Notes: generated by a model not told the origin, from the sequence alone. DNA of 64,000 nt from Brevibacterium sediminis (GCF_013623905.1 NZ_JABKDD010000007.1:97392-161391), one strand, 5' to 3'; counted from the first letter of the stretch, positions 37,969-47,848 are shown. Program-made: numbers and translations.

Positions 37969-38775
37969 ATGCGTATCGCCAGATTTGTACATCAGGACGA
38001 ACCCAAATACGGAGTCGTCGAAGGTGAAGTGCCGCCGATCACCGACGGAAGCTGGGACACGTCGGGACTCGAACTCGCCGTTCTCGACTCGGACCCCTTC
38101 TTCTCTCCGGCCCAATCGACAGGCGAGAGGCTGAAGATCGACGACGTGCGTCTGGTCAGCCCCATCCTGCCGCGTTCGAAGGTGATCGGCGTGGGCCGCA
38201 ACTTCGCCGCACACGCAGCAGAACTCGGCAACGAGGTTCCCGTGACCCCGGTGACCTTCTTCAAGCCGAACACCGCGGTCATCGGCCCCGGCGACCCTAT
38301 CCGCCTGCCCGCGATCAGCGAATACGTCTCCTATGAGGCCGAACTCGCCGTCGTCATCGGCCGTGTGGCCAAGGGTGTGAAGGCGGAGAACGCCTTCGAC
38401 CATGTCCTCGGCTATACCGCGAGCAACGATGTCACCCTGCGCGACCTCCAGAAGTCGGACAAGCAGTGGACTCGGGCGAAGGGCTTCGACACCTCGGCCC
38501 CGCTGGGTCCCTGGATCGAAACCGAACTCGACGTCGACGACCTCGGCATCCGCTCCTGGGTCGACGGGGATCTCAAGCAGGACGGCACCACCGCCGACTT
38601 CATCTTCGATATCCCGACCATCATCGAACACCTGTCGGAGACGATCACCCTGCTGCCCGGCGATGTCATCCTCACCGGAACCCCGGAGGGGGTCGGCCAG
38701 ATCGTGTCCGGCAACCGCGTCGACATCGCCATCGAAGGACTCGGCGTCCTGTCGAACCCGGTCATGGACGCCTGA
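37969..38775 (+). CDS. Fumarylacetoacetate hydrolase (FAH) family protein
   Basis: A 268-residue protein with the FAH domain over about residues 65-265. Visible elements are KVIGVGRNFAAHAAELG, the metal-binding YEAELAVVIG, the TASNDVTLRDLQ segment, and the C-terminal LLPGDVILTGTPEGVG. Members hydrolyse or isomerise 2-oxo acids such as fumarylpyruvate, or decarboxylate oxaloacetate. In actinobacteria a member often precedes gltX, as here, and its role there is unclear. TAGACT (37956-37961) lies seven bases before the ATG. Confidence 0.88.
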   Translation: MRIARFVHQDEPKYGVVEGEVPPITDGSWDTSGLELAVLDSDPFFSPAQSTGERLKIDDVRLVSPILPRSKVIGVGRNFAAHAAELGNEVPVTPVTFFKPNTAVIGPGDPIRLPAISEYVSYEAELAVVIGRVAKGVKAENAFDHVLGYTASNDVTLRDLQKSDKQWTRAKGFDTSAPLGPWIETELDVDDLGIRSWVDGDLKQDGTTADFIFDIPTIIEHLSETITLLPGDVILTGTPEGVGQIVSGNRVDIAIEGLGVLSNPVMDA

Positions 38776-38904
38776 ACCCACCGCCGCCTCGGCGATCGCA
38801 TCCACGGAACACCAGAGCCGCCGAACCACCAGCGCCACCGCGCACACCACAGACTCACATCACCCAACAGACTCACACCCGAGAAGATCACGCAAAGGAC
38901 AATC

Positions 38905-40371
38905 GTGAGCGTCAAAGTTCGTTTCTGCCCATCACCCACCGGCACCCCGCACGTCGGCATGGTCCGCACAGCCCTGTTCAACTGGGCCTATGCCAAGCAC
39001 ACCGGCGGCAAGTTCGTCTTCCGCATCGAGGACACCGACGCGGCACGTGACTCCGAGGAGAGCTTCGGCCAGGTCGTCGATGCTCTCAAATGGCTGGGCC
39101 TGGACTGGGACGAAGGCATCGAGGTCGGCGGCGACAACGGACCCTACCGCCAGTCGCAGCGCGGCGAGATCTACTCAGGCGTCATCGAGAAGCTCAAGGC
39201 CGGCGGCCACATCTACGAGTCCTACTCGACCAACGAGGAAGTCGAAGCCCGGCACAAGGCCGCGGGCCGTGATCCGAAGCTCGGCTATGACGGCTACGAC
39301 CGCGACCTCACCGACGAGCAGAAAGCAGCCTTCCGCGCCGAGGGCCGCGAACCGGTATGGCGCGTGCGCATGCCCGATGAGGACATCACCTTCAGCGACC
39401 TCGTGCGCGGCGACATCACATTCAAGGCCGGAACCGTGCCCGACTTCGTCGTCGTTCGTGCCAATGGCCAGCCGCTGTACACCCTGGTCAACCCCGTCGA
39501 CGACGCGCTCATGGGTATCACTCATGTGCTTCGCGGCGAGGACATCCTGTCCTCGACCCCGCGTCAGATCGCTCTCTACGAACACCTCAAGGCCATCGGC
39601 ATCGCCGAGGCGACCCCCGAGTTCGGCCACCTGCCCTACGTCATGGGCGAAGGCAACAAGAAGCTGTCGAAGCGCGACCCCGAATCGAACTTGTTCCTCC
39701 ATCGCGAGAACGGATTCATCCCCGAGGGACTCATCAACTACCTCGCCTTGCTCGGCTGGTCCATCGGACCCGACCGCGACGTGTTCAGCGTCAAGGAATT
39801 CACCGAGGCCTTCGACATCCACGACGTCCTGCCCAACCCGGCCCGCTTCGACGTGAAGAAGGCCACCGCCATCAACGCCGACCACATCCGCCTCCTCGAG
39901 CCGGATGACTTCCGTGACCGTCTGGTGCCGTATCTCCAGGCCGCCGAGGTGCTCCCGGAGTCCCCGACGGAAGCTCAGCTGCAGATCCTCGACGAGGCGG
40001 CTCCGCTCGTGCAGACCCGCATGAAGCTGCTCGGAGAGGCTCCCGACCTGCTCGCGTTCCTCTTCACCTCCGATGACGACCTTGTCATGGCCGAAGACGG
40101 ACTGAAGACGCTCAAGGACTCTGCACCCGAGGTGCTCGCCGCCTCCATCGAGGTCCTCGAAGGGCTCGACGACTGGACCACGGCGAAGCTCGAAGAGGTG
40201 CTGTCGGCGAAACTCGTCGACGAGATGGAGATCAAACCGCGCCTGGCCTACGGACCCCTGCGTGTGGCCGTGTCCGGCCGCAAGGTCTCACCACCGCTGT
40301 TCGAGTCGATGGAGATCCTCGGCAAGGACTCCTCGCTGAAGCGCCTCAAGGCACTCGCGGCGCAGCTGTGA
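38905..40371 (+). CDS. gltX: Glutamyl-tRNA synthetase
   Basis: A 488-residue class I synthetase charging tRNA-Glu. The HIGH-type motif is seen in [21 protein letters not shown] and the KMSKS-type motif is KKLSKRD. The C-terminal anticodon-binding part is intact and the length is normal. The GTG at 38905 has AAAGGA upstream. Two tRNA genes, one of them tRNA-Glu, follow 1.6 kb downstream. The next gene overlaps its stop as GTGA. Confidence 0.96.
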   Translation: MSVKVRFCPSPTGTPHVGMVRTALFNWAYAKHTGGKFVFRIEDTDAARDSEESFGQVVDALKWLGLDWDEGIEVGGDNGPYRQSQRGEIYSGVIEKLKAGGHIYESYSTNEEVEARHKAAGRDPKLGYDGYDRDLTDEQKAAFRAEGREPVWRVRMPDEDITFSDLVRGDITFKAGTVPDFVVVRANGQPLYTLVNPVDDALMGITHVLRGEDILSSTPRQIALYEHLKAIGIAEATPEFGHLPYVMGEGNKKLSKRDPESNLFLHRENGFIPEGLINYLALLGWSIGPDRDVFSVKEFTEAFDIHDVLPNPARFDVKKATAINADHIRLLEPDDFRDRLVPYLQAAEVLPESPTEAQLQILDEAAPLVQTRMKLLGEAPDLLAFLFTSDDDLVMAEDGLKTLKDSAPEVLAASIEVLEGLDDWTTAKLEEVLSAKLVDEMEIKPRLAYGPLRVAVSGRKVSPPLFESMEILGKDSSLKRLKALAAQL

Positions 40372-41702
40372 CCATGGTCGAGCAGAAGAACTGGACCCGT
40401 GGGGGACTGCACTTCCGTGACGTGACGGTCACCGTGCCCTTCGACCATTTCGGACGGTCGGGGGAGGCCGCCTCGGCGGGGGAGGGAGCCGCGACTGCCG
40501 CCTCGGGGAAGGTGGATCTGCCGGACACGATCGGCGTGTTCGCCCGGATCATCGCCACCGAGGCGGACAGTCAGAAGCCCTACCTCGTGTACCTGCAGGG
40601 CGGGCCCGGCGTGGAAGCCCCGCGCCCGGGCGTCGTCGGCGGTCCCGGCGGCTGGGTGAAGCGTGCCCTCGAGGAATTCCAGGTCGTCATGCTCGACCAG
40701 CGTGGAACCGGAAGATCGAATCCGATCGGCTCTGTCGATGGGGCCATCACCGGACTGGAGACGGTAGGGGACGACCCGGCCGCGATCGCCGAGGCGCTGT
40801 CCTTCTTCCGTGCCGATTCGATCGTCGAGGACGCGGAGATCCTGCGCCGCCACCTCGGCGCGGAAACCTGGTCCCTGCTGGGGCAGTCCTTCGGCGGCTT
40901 CACGACTCTGCGCTACATCTCCGCGCATTCGAATGCCCTTCACGAGGTGTACTTCACCGGCGGTCTGCCGGCGATCGGCCTCGACCCGGCGACCGTCTAT
41001 GGACGCACGTGGGAGGGCATGATCCGCAAGTCCGAGCAGTATTACGCAGCGTTCCCCGGCGACCGTGAGAAGCTGCGGCGCCTCGTCGACCTTGCGTCTG
41101 TCGGTGACGGTCTCGCCCTCCCCGGGGGAGCGCGGGCGACGCCGGAGCGGATCCGTCTGCTTGGGCACTTCCTCGGCGCCTCGGATGGTCCGGAGAAGCT
41201 GCATTATCTGCTCGACCTCGACTTCTCTTCGGGGGCTTTCCGGCATGACCTCGCCGCGTCTCTGCCGTTCTCGGGGCGCAACCCGCTCTATGCCGTCATC
41301 CACGAATCCTGTTGGGCCGACGGCACGGTGACGAACTGGGCGGCCAGGCGGGCGATGCCCGATGCCGTGGTCAAGGATCCGACGCTGCTGGCCGGCGAGC
41401 ATGCCGGGCCGGAGTCGCTGCACGAGGATCCGGAGCTTACGCCCTTCGCCGAGGTGGCCGAGCTCGTCGCCGCGCGTCAGTGGCCCGGTCTCTACGATGT
41501 CGACGCTCTGCAGGCCGCCTCGGTGCGTGGTGCGGCGGCAGTGTACTTCGAAGACGCGTACGTGCCGGTGGAGTATTCGCTGGCCACGGCCGAGCATCTC
41601 TCCGGGGTGCAGCCGTGGGTGACGAACGAGTACGAACACAACGGTCTGCGCGCCGACGGCTACCGGGTCCTCGACCGGCTCATCGGCCTCGCTCGCGGGT
41701 GA
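40368..41702 (+). CDS. Proline iminopeptidase-like alpha/beta hydrolase (S33)
   Basis: A 444-residue protein of the prolyl aminopeptidase group, which removes N-terminal proline. Motifs are YLQGGPG (oxyanion side), [11 protein letters not shown] and the nucleophile elbow [12 protein letters not shown] with the catalytic Ser; a helical cap follows and the His region is NEYEHNGLR. The N-terminus has an Ala/Gly-rich insert (about 28-45) that coincides with a copy of the dispersed motif (40468). The GTG at 40368 overlaps the gltX stop; an ATG two codons later (40374) is an equal choice. Confidence 0.87.
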   Translation: MTMVEQKNWTRGGLHFRDVTVTVPFDHFGRSGEAASAGEGAATAASGKVDLPDTIGVFARIIATEADSQKPYLVYLQGGPGVEAPRPGVVGGPGGWVKRALEEFQVVMLDQRGTGRSNPIGSVDGAITGLETVGDDPAAIAEALSFFRADSIVEDAEILRRHLGAETWSLLGQSFGGFTTLRYISAHSNALHEVYFTGGLPAIGLDPATVYGRTWEGMIRKSEQYYAAFPGDREKLRRLVDLASVGDGLALPGGARATPERIRLLGHFLGASDGPEKLHYLLDLDFSSGAFRHDLAASLPFSGRNPLYAVIHESCWADGTVTNWAARRAMPDAVVKDPTLLAGEHAGPESLHEDPELTPFAEVAELVAARQWPGLYDVDALQAASVRGAAAVYFEDAYVPVEYSLATAEHLSGVQPWVTNEYEHNGLRADGYRVLDRLIGLARG

Positions 41703-41823
41703 GGCCGGGGCCGTCGGGGCCGGCAGAGCGAGCCTGCGCGCGGGACTTCTGGGCCCGTCGACGGGCCGGGTGCGGTGAGCCTATTCTGTTAAGAAGGTCA
41801 CACTGAAAAGGAGCCTCTCGGAT

Positions 41824-41853
41824 TTGTCGGGAGGCGGGGTGCTTGTGTAGAGT
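41824..41853 (+). promoter_or_regulatory. Putative promoter for the tRNA pair
   Basis: TTGTCG (41824-41829) and TAGAGT (41848-41853), 18 bases apart, precede tRNA-Gln in an AT-richer patch. Apart from this the 200 bases after the peptidase gene hold nothing recognisable. Confidence 0.35.
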
Positions 41854-41903
41854 TATATCTCGTTGCTCAGGGAAATCTCCTCGGGGATGACCTTGAAAAA
41901 CAT

Positions 41904-41975
41904 TGGGCTATGGTGTAATTGGCAGCACGAGTGATTCTGGTTCATTTAGTCTAGGTTCAAGTCCTGGTAGCCCAG
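41904..41975 (+). tRNA. tRNA-Gln (CUG anticodon)
   Basis: The acceptor stem TGGGCTA pairs with TAGCCCA, with G as the discriminator base. The D arm (GTGT/GCAC), the anticodon arm AGTGA-TTCTGGT-TCATT with anticodon CTG, and the T arm with loop TTCAAGT are all in place. CCA is not encoded. Confidence 0.95.
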
Positions 41976-42012
41976 CGGACACAGTCTGGATCAGTCCAGG
42001 AGTGTTGTTCTA

Positions 42013-42085
42013 GCCCCCGTCGTCTAGTGGCCTAGGACGCCGCCCTCTCAAGGCGGTAACGGCAGTTCGAATCTGCTCGGGGGTA
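42013..42085 (+). tRNA. tRNA-Glu (CUC anticodon)
   Basis: The acceptor GCCCCCG pairs with CGGGGGT and A is the discriminator. The D loop has TAGTGGCCTAGGAC, the anticodon arm CCGCC-CTCTCAA-GGCGG has anticodon CTC, and the T loop is TTCGAAT. It lies 37 bases after tRNA-Gln and the two are likely transcribed together. Confidence 0.95.
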
Positions 42086-42090
42086 CGGTT

Positions 42091-42121
42091 GAGCCCCGCA
42101 TCGAATTTCGGTGCGGGGCTC
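42091..42121 (+). terminator. Terminator after the tRNA pair
   Basis: GAGCCCCGCA (42091-42100) pairs with TGCGGGGCTC (42112-42121) around an 11-base loop. A weak T-containing tail follows. The remaining bases up to 42248 show nothing recognisable. Confidence 0.8.
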
Positions 42122-42248
42122 ACTCTAATTCACGGGCGTTCCTGCACCGTGTCAGCATCTGCGGGTTCAAGATTCATATGCACTGATTGAGATCACCACT
42201 TCTGCACACTGAAGCCGCTCCTGCACCAGAAATATAGGGCGCAGTGAG

Positions 42249-42995
42249 TCAGCGGCCGACTGAATCGGCGATGCGCTTCGTATGTTCGGCAGTCTTGATA
42301 TTGGAGACGATGAGCTCGAGCACGAGACGCACGCCGATGACCCACAGGGCCGGGATGATCCAGCCGAAGATGATCGACAGGATCAGTGGAAGCACGCTGA
42401 AGCTCGGTCCGCCGCTGAGGTAGCTCGACGCCGAACCTGCGGCGATTCCCGTGGTGATGCCGGCGACGATGGTGCCGAGATAGGACAGGACCGCGACCAC
42501 GATCGCGATGATGTAGATGAAGCCCGCCCACTTCACCGCGATGAAGTTGTCGAAGCGGATATCGAACAGCGACTTGAAGAACCCAGCCTGCTGAGGCGCC
42601 GACTGCGGAGCCTGACCATACCCAGGCTGACCATAAGCCTGCTGCTGGGCTGCACCCTGCGAGTATGCGTGCTGCTGATAGGGATCCTGCTGATAAGCGC
42701 CGGGCTGCGAATATCCGCCCTGCTGGTACGGCTGCCCCTGTGCCTGATAGGCATTGGGATCATAGGTGCCCTGCTGATAGGTGGGCTGCTCGGGCTGGAA
42801 CTGCGCATCTTGGCCAGGCTGCGATGCCGGTGCATCCTGGTTGGGCTGGAACTGAGTGTCCTGAGGGTTCTGCCCCGACTGGTTCGAGGCGGACTGGGCA
42901 CTCTCCGGCTGGTCGCTCGCGCCGGGGTTCTGGCCGTCGAGATTCTGCTCAGCCGAGCTGCTGTTCGGGTCGTTCGGGTTCTGCGGTGTCGACAT
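42249..42995 (-). CDS. DUF4282 membrane protein with a long Gln/Pro/Gly-rich N-terminus
   Basis: A 248-residue protein. Residues 1-137 are disordered, rich in Gln, Pro, Gly, Ser and Tyr, with YQQ/YGQ-type repeats. The C-terminal part (about 139-235) is a DUF4282 domain: LFDIRFDNF followed by two membrane spans (about 154-180 and 199-226). The ATG at 42995 has GAGAGGGAC upstream. The family's function is unknown. The Gln/Tyr-rich cytoplasmic tail suggests a surface for protein contacts, but that is conjecture. Confidence 0.78.
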   Translation of the reverse strand: MSTPQNPNDPNSSSAEQNLDGQNPGASDQPESAQSASNQSGQNPQDTQFQPNQDAPASQPGQDAQFQPEQPTYQQGTYDPNAYQAQGQPYQQGGYSQPGAYQQDPYQQHAYSQGAAQQQAYGQPGYGQAPQSAPQQAGFFKSLFDIRFDNFIAVKWAGFIYIIAIVVAVLSYLGTIVAGITTGIAAGSASSYLSGGPSFSVLPLILSIIFGWIIPALWVIGVRLVLELIVSNIKTAEHTKRIADSVGR

Positions 42996-43101
42996 GGTGT
43001 CCCTCTCGAGAAAGGAACGCACCCAGGACAGGGCACGCTCGCCTGATATCTGCCTGTAGTCGCAACCTATCAGGATGCGCCGACTCGCGGCAGGGCGACT
43101 G

Positions 43102-44103
43102 TCATTTCGGAAGGAAGCACGAAGTGTCGTCTGCCCCGGTCAGAGCGATGCTCCACTCGACGACAAGCTCGTCACCCGGGGCGACGACGTCGAAGTCCTC
43201 GCCGGCTTCGCCCGCTGCGAATGCATTCGGGGGACAGGTCATCGGCTCGATCGCAATCGCCCGACGTGCCAGATCCTCATCGAGGCCGTCGCCCGTACAC
43301 GCCTGCCAGGTGCGGAACCCCGGCCCCATCCCGACGACGACCTCGCGCAGATCTGCACCCTTCAGCCGTGCCCGCGACCATCCGTCGTCACCGCGCCGAG
43401 GTGAGCCGTACGCATCATCGAGGACCGTGCCGCCGATGAGGCGCAGCGCCCGGAAGTCCTTGCACACCATGCATGCCGAATCATCGGAGGCGTGATCGGC
43501 CGGGACGGTAGTGCCGTCATCGAAGGGGCGAACAGCCGTGGGGATAAGCCGCTCATCGGTCTCGTGCCAGTGCGCAGCGGGAATGACGAGCTGAGCCTCA
43601 TCGACAAGGGCATCGTCAACGGGGTCGGTTGTACCCGGTGGGGCCGTGCCCGGGGAGAGCCACGGATGAAATCCGAAACCGAACGGTGCGGGGGCCGACC
43701 CCGTGTTCAGGGCACGTGCGCGCATGCGCAGCTCCGCCTCGGCGAGTTCGAAATCCACCTGCAGATCGAACGCGAACGGATACCCCTCGGTCGGCTCCAG
43801 CGTGTATTCGAGACTGACCGTCGACTCGGTGCGCTCAACCACGGACCACGGCACATCGGCGACGAGGCCATGCAGTGCAGCATCCCGCTCAGGCTCGGTG
43901 ATCGGCAGCCGGTGGCTGTCTCCGGCGAAGTCGTAGCGGCCCCCATCGATCCGATTCGGCCAGGGGGCGAGCACGGCTCCGTCGAAGGCGTTCATCGGCA
44001 CCACGACCGGACGATCGCCGACGCTGAAGCGAACCAGGCTCGCGCCGATGGGGGAGATGGCCGCCGCTGACTCGTCACAGGCGAGTTCGATGGTGGCGGT
44101 CAT
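43102..44103 (-). CDS. galM: Aldose 1-epimerase (galactose mutarotase)
   Basis: A 333-residue mutarotase-fold protein interconverting alpha and beta anomers of galactose or related sugars. Seen motifs are APWPNRIDGGRYDFAG, the substrate His in DAALHGLV and PFGFGFHPW. It is divergent from galT-galK, with 119 bases between the start codons, supporting a role in galactose use. The ATG at 44103 has CTGGAGA upstream. Confidence 0.9.
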   Translation of the reverse strand: MTATIELACDESAAAISPIGASLVRFSVGDRPVVVPMNAFDGAVLAPWPNRIDGGRYDFAGDSHRLPITEPERDAALHGLVADVPWSVVERTESTVSLEYTLEPTEGYPFAFDLQVDFELAEAELRMRARALNTGSAPAPFGFGFHPWLSPGTAPPGTTDPVDDALVDEAQLVIPAAHWHETDERLIPTAVRPFDDGTTVPADHASDDSACMVCKDFRALRLIGGTVLDDAYGSPRRGDDGWSRARLKGADLREVVVGMGPGFRTWQACTGDGLDEDLARRAIAIEPMTCPPNAFAAGEAGEDFDVVAPGDELVVEWSIALTGADDTSCFLPK

Positions 44104-44182
44104 GGGTCTCCAGGGTGCTCGAGCGCGGGAAGAACAGTTGCAGATATTCTACTCCGTCCACGCGCATCTTGGCCGCCGGATG

Positions 44183-44213
44183 TTAGCATTATGATCGAAA
44201 ATGATAACTTTTG
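44183..44213 (+). promoter_or_regulatory. galTK promoter with AT-rich operator-like element
   Basis: TTAGCA (44183-44188), a 16-base spacer and TAACTT (44205-44210) form a promoter. The 12-mer TGATAACTTTTG (44202-44213) covers the -10 box and recurs exactly at the sugar ABC promoter (54779-54768, minus strand). The upstream part TGATCGAAAA is also similar to bases beside that second site. This marks it as a probable repressor site, perhaps for the DeoR protein at 54844. Confidence 0.6.
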
Positions 44214-44222
44214 GGAGGTCAG

Positions 44223-45443
44223 ATGCCAGCGTCGCATCGCCGGGCGAACCTGTCCGATGGTCGTGAGATCCTGTTCTTCCAGGACCCCGACTCACCTGCA
44301 CCGACGATCGCTGCCGACCCCCGGCCGCACGATACGCGACCAGACAGCGGAACCCTGCGCTTCGATGTCCTCACCGGCGAATGGGTCGCCGTGGCGACCC
44401 ACCGACAGACCCGCACCCACCTGCCTGCCGCCGCCGAATGCCCGCTGTGCCCGTCGACGCCGGACCGTCCCACAGAGATCCCGGCGGCAGACTTCGATGT
44501 CGCCGTCTTCGAGAACCGCTTCCCCTCCCTCGGCCCCGGCCTCGGTGATGTTCCGTCCGCTCAGAGCGTGGACACCGCCTTCGCCGAGGCGGCCGCCGAC
44601 TCCGCCGAAACCGTGACCTCCGTGCTGTCGGGACCGGGATACGGCCGCTGCGAAGTCGTCGTCTTCTCCTCGGAGCACACCGGCTCCTTCGCGGGCCTCG
44701 GCACCGCGCGCGCCCGCACCGTCATCGACGCGTGGGCCAACAGGAGTGCCGAACTCGCTGCGCTGCCGGGCATCGAACAGGTCTTTATGTTCGAGAACCG
44801 CGGGGAGGAGATCGGGGTGACGATGAACCACCCGCACGGTCAGATCTATGCTTACCCCTATGTCACCCCGCACACCGCGATCACCTCGGCCCGGGCGCAT
44901 GAACACCTGCGCCGGACCGGTCGGCCGCTGCTCGGCGATGTGCTCGCCTTCGAACGCGAGGCAGGAGAGCGAATGATTCTTGAGACCGATCACTTCTCCG
45001 CTTTCGTGCCCTTCGCGGCCCGCTGGCCGATCGAGGTCCACCTCGTTCCGCACCGCCAGGTGGGAAGCGTCGACGAGCTCGACGAGACCGAACGCGACGA
45101 CCTGGCCCGCGTCTATCCCGAGGTGCTGCGACGCATCGACGGCCTCTACCCGAGTCCCACCCCGTATATCGCGGCCTGGCACCAAGCGCCGGTCAACAGT
45201 GCCGACCGCCGCGCCGACTGGCTCCACCTCGAGATCACGAGCCCCCGCAGAGCGGAGAACAAGCTGAAGTTCCTCGCCGGTTCGGAGGCCGCCATGGGTG
45301 CCTTCGTCGGCGACGTCTCCGCCGAGGAGACCGCAGCCAGACTGCGTTCCGTGACCCTGGAACCCCTCGCCGAGGCGGCCGTACCCGTGAGCGTGAACGC
45401 GAGCACGGCTTCGGCACTCGACCCGGAAGACGATCGTTCATGA
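44223..45443 (+). CDS. galT: Galactose-1-phosphate uridylyltransferase
   Basis: A 406-residue class I GalT of the Leloir pathway, exchanging UMP between UDP-glucose and galactose-1-phosphate. The zinc motif CPLC is at about 73-76. The active-site MNHPHGQIYAYP lies around residue 203, with the nucleophilic His in HPH, and a second zinc-region His follows in VHLVPHRQ. The ATG at 44223 has GGGAGGTC upstream. galK overlaps its stop as ATGA. The C-terminal end carries two CGCCGAGG-type motifs, one exact (45368). Confidence 0.95.
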   Translation: MPASHRRANLSDGREILFFQDPDSPAPTIAADPRPHDTRPDSGTLRFDVLTGEWVAVATHRQTRTHLPAAAECPLCPSTPDRPTEIPAADFDVAVFENRFPSLGPGLGDVPSAQSVDTAFAEAAADSAETVTSVLSGPGYGRCEVVVFSSEHTGSFAGLGTARARTVIDAWANRSAELAALPGIEQVFMFENRGEEIGVTMNHPHGQIYAYPYVTPHTAITSARAHEHLRRTGRPLLGDVLAFEREAGERMILETDHFSAFVPFAARWPIEVHLVPHRQVGSVDELDETERDDLARVYPEVLRRIDGLYPSPTPYIAAWHQAPVNSADRRADWLHLEITSPRRAENKLKFLAGSEAAMGAFVGDVSAEETAARLRSVTLEPLAEAAVPVSVNASTASALDPEDDRS

Positions 45444-46747
45444 CCACAGAGCCCCCCGAGGCCGTATCCACACCGACCCCCGAACACCTCGCCGAGGAGT
45501 TCGAGTCCCTGTTCGGATACCGTCCGATCGGTTCCTTCCGTGCTCCAGGCAGGGTGAACTTCATCGGCGAACACACCGACTACAACGCCGGCTTCGTCCT
45601 GCCGATCGCCATCGATCGGGCGGTGTACGTCGCCATCGGTCGGCGACCCGACAACGGCGCTGCCGGGCAAGGCGGGGACGCCGCAGGGCGGCAGGCCGAG
45701 GACGCAGGGAACACGGGAACTGTGCAGCCGCCTCGGCGTGGGGAGAGCATTCGCATCGTTTCAGACCATCGCGATGACGCCGGCCAGAGAATGTTCGGCC
45801 AGTTCGCGGCCGCGGAACTCGTGCCCGGAAGCCTGCCCGGGTGGCTGAGCCATCCTGCCGGAGTCGTCGATGAGATCGCGAAGACCACCGGCACGGTGGT
45901 CGGCGGAATCGACCTCTATATCGAATCCACCGTGCCCGTCGGTGCCGGACTGTCCTCGTCGCACGCACTCGAAGTCGCGGTGCTCATCGCCCTCGACGAG
46001 GTGTATGGCCTCGGTCTCGACGACCGGGAGAAAGTCCTGCTGACTCAGCGAGCCGAGAACGACTTCGTCGGTGCACCGACAGGAATCGTCGACCAGGCCG
46101 CGTCGATCATGACCGAGGCCGGGCATGCGCTCTTCCTCGACTGCCGCGACCTCAGCGCTCGCCAGATTCCCTTCGACCTCGACGCCGAGGGACTCAGACT
46201 CCTCGTCATCGACTCGAAAGTCTCTCACTCGCACAGCGAAAGCGGGTACGGCGCCAGACGGAGGACCTGTGAGGAGTCCGCCGCGATCTTCGGAGTCGAC
46301 AGTCTGCGGGAACTCGCCGATGACGTCGACCTGAGCGAACTGACCGAGGAGCAGCGGAAGCGGGTGCGCCACGTCATCGCCGAAAACGCTCGGGTCCGCG
46401 CCACCGTCGAACTGCTCGAGGACAATGAACGAGCAACCGGCGACGAGCATGGTGCGCGCATCAGTGCCATCGGCGACCTGTTGGTGGCCTCCCACGAATC
46501 TCTGCAGCACGACTACGAGGTCTCGTGCGTCGAACTCGACGTGGCGGTGGCCGCCGCGATGGGAGCCGGGGCGCTCGGCGCGCGGATGATCGGCGGCGGC
46601 TTCGGCGGTTCCGCGATCGCCCTCATCCACGCAGACCAGGTTGTTCAAGTCGGCGACGCCGTCACCGCGGCATTCGCCGAGCACGGCTACGGGGAGCCGG
46701 ACATCTTCGCCGTCAGTGCCGGCCGGGGCGCTGCCCGTTTCGACTGA
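45440..46747 (+). CDS. galK: Galactokinase
   Basis: A 435-residue GHMP kinase that phosphorylates galactose at C1. The galactokinase signature is GRVNFIGEHTDYNAGFVLP, the ATP loop is PVGAGLSSSHALEVAV, and the C-terminal GHMP motif is GARMIGGGFGGSAIAL. An insert of about 33 residues (about 69-102), Gly/Ala/Arg-rich and containing a copy of the dispersed motif (45728), makes the protein longer than usual. It is coupled to galT by an ATGA overlap. No galE is seen in the window. Confidence 0.95.
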   Translation: MTTEPPEAVSTPTPEHLAEEFESLFGYRPIGSFRAPGRVNFIGEHTDYNAGFVLPIAIDRAVYVAIGRRPDNGAAGQGGDAAGRQAEDAGNTGTVQPPRRGESIRIVSDHRDDAGQRMFGQFAAAELVPGSLPGWLSHPAGVVDEIAKTTGTVVGGIDLYIESTVPVGAGLSSSHALEVAVLIALDEVYGLGLDDREKVLLTQRAENDFVGAPTGIVDQAASIMTEAGHALFLDCRDLSARQIPFDLDAEGLRLLVIDSKVSHSHSESGYGARRRTCEESAAIFGVDSLRELADDVDLSELTEEQRKRVRHVIAENARVRATVELLEDNERATGDEHGARISAIGDLLVASHESLQHDYEVSCVELDVAVAAAMGAGALGARMIGGGFGGSAIALIHADQVVQVGDAVTAAFAEHGYGEPDIFAVSAGRGAARFD

Positions 46748-46878
46748 GCTCCTGATTCGGCCGAACCTGTTTCGGCTGAGCCGCCGGTGCAGCCGAGCCG
46801 GGCAGGCATTGACCTCTCGAAGCAACGCGGTTCATGCTTGAACCTCAGACGAGGATGAACTCGGAGCGGGGGAGCGGC

Positions 46879-47754
46879 ATGGATATCTGCGACGTCAATG
46901 GAGTGAGCCTCGGCGTCGACGAGTTCGGTGAGACGGATGCGCTGCTGGTTCTCTGCCTCGGTGCCCCGACGATGCTGTCCTGGCCCGATGCTCTGTGCGA
47001 GCAGCTGGCAGAGCAGGGACGTCACGTTGTGTGCTGCGATCTCCGGGATGCCGGGGCCTCGAGCCATGGTGATCTCGAATCACCGGACTACACTCTGCGA
47101 GACCTCGCGGCTGATGCCGCCGAACTCGCACGGACCTTCGATGGCCGACCCGCTCATCTCGCAGGAATCGGTATCAGCGGGATGGTCGCACAGGTCGCGG
47201 CGCTCGACCACCCTGAGGCGTTTTCGGCACTCACTCTCATCGGCACCCGACCGGTCGCTCCCGGTCCCGTCGACGATGACCTGCCGGATCATGATGAGGC
47301 CACGATGGGTTCGCTCTTCTCCCGACCGCAGCCGGACTGGACGGACGTCGACTCGGTGACCGACTATATGGCCGAAGGTGCACGGATCCTCGGCGACGAC
47401 CCTGAAGAGGCACGGGCAGTCGCCGCGCGGATCTGGGCACGCACGCAGAGCTCTGATTCAGAACAGGGCTCAGTTCCGACACAGAACTCAGATCCGGAAG
47501 CTCACCTGGCCGATCAGCTCGGAATGGTGTTCTCCCGCCTCGACTGCCAGCCACGCTGGCGAGAACGCCTGCCGCAGCTGCGAGTGCCGACGCTGGTCAT
47601 GCACGGCAGGCGTGACCCGTTCTTCCCCGTGGGCAATGGAGAGGCGCTCGCCCGGGAGATTCCCGGTGCCCGGCTGCTGACCCTCGAGGAGGCCTCGACG
47701 GCCGTACCGGTCGCGGACTTCCCCGAGGTTGTGAGAGCGATGGCCTCGCTCTGA
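46879..47754 (+). CDS. Alpha/beta-hydrolase-fold protein lacking catalytic Ser and His
   Basis: A 291-residue protein aligned by eye with alpha/beta hydrolases of the esterase/lactonase type. The oxyanion-side loop is LCLGAPTMLSW and the strand-4 segment is CCDLRDAGASS. The nucleophile elbow reads HLAGIGISGMVAQ: Gly98 stands where Ser is expected (G-x-S-x-G). The Asp is present in MHGRRDPFFPV. The C-terminal His region reads EEASTAVPVADFPEVV, with Thr in the His position. It may be a pseudoenzyme or use other chemistry. It follows galK by 131 bases and has GGGGGAG before the ATG; in-frame ATGs at 46834 and 46855 are alternatives. Confidence 0.75.
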   Translation: MDICDVNGVSLGVDEFGETDALLVLCLGAPTMLSWPDALCEQLAEQGRHVVCCDLRDAGASSHGDLESPDYTLRDLAADAAELARTFDGRPAHLAGIGISGMVAQVAALDHPEAFSALTLIGTRPVAPGPVDDDLPDHDEATMGSLFSRPQPDWTDVDSVTDYMAEGARILGDDPEEARAVAARIWARTQSSDSEQGSVPTQNSDPEAHLADQLGMVFSRLDCQPRWRERLPQLRVPTLVMHGRRDPFFPVGNGEALAREIPGARLLTLEEASTAVPVADFPEVVRAMASL

Positions 47755-47848
47755 GCAGACCGGCTCAGACGGCCTAGGGTCGCTTCTGACCCGGCACCGC
47801 GCGGACTCAGGGAATCACTCGGACCCAAGGTCCGCCTCGGCGACGGTG

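Noticed and set aside
42013..42121. Active integrative element at tRNA-Glu
   Set aside because: No integrase gene and no direct repeat of the tRNA 3' end could be found in the following 14 kb.
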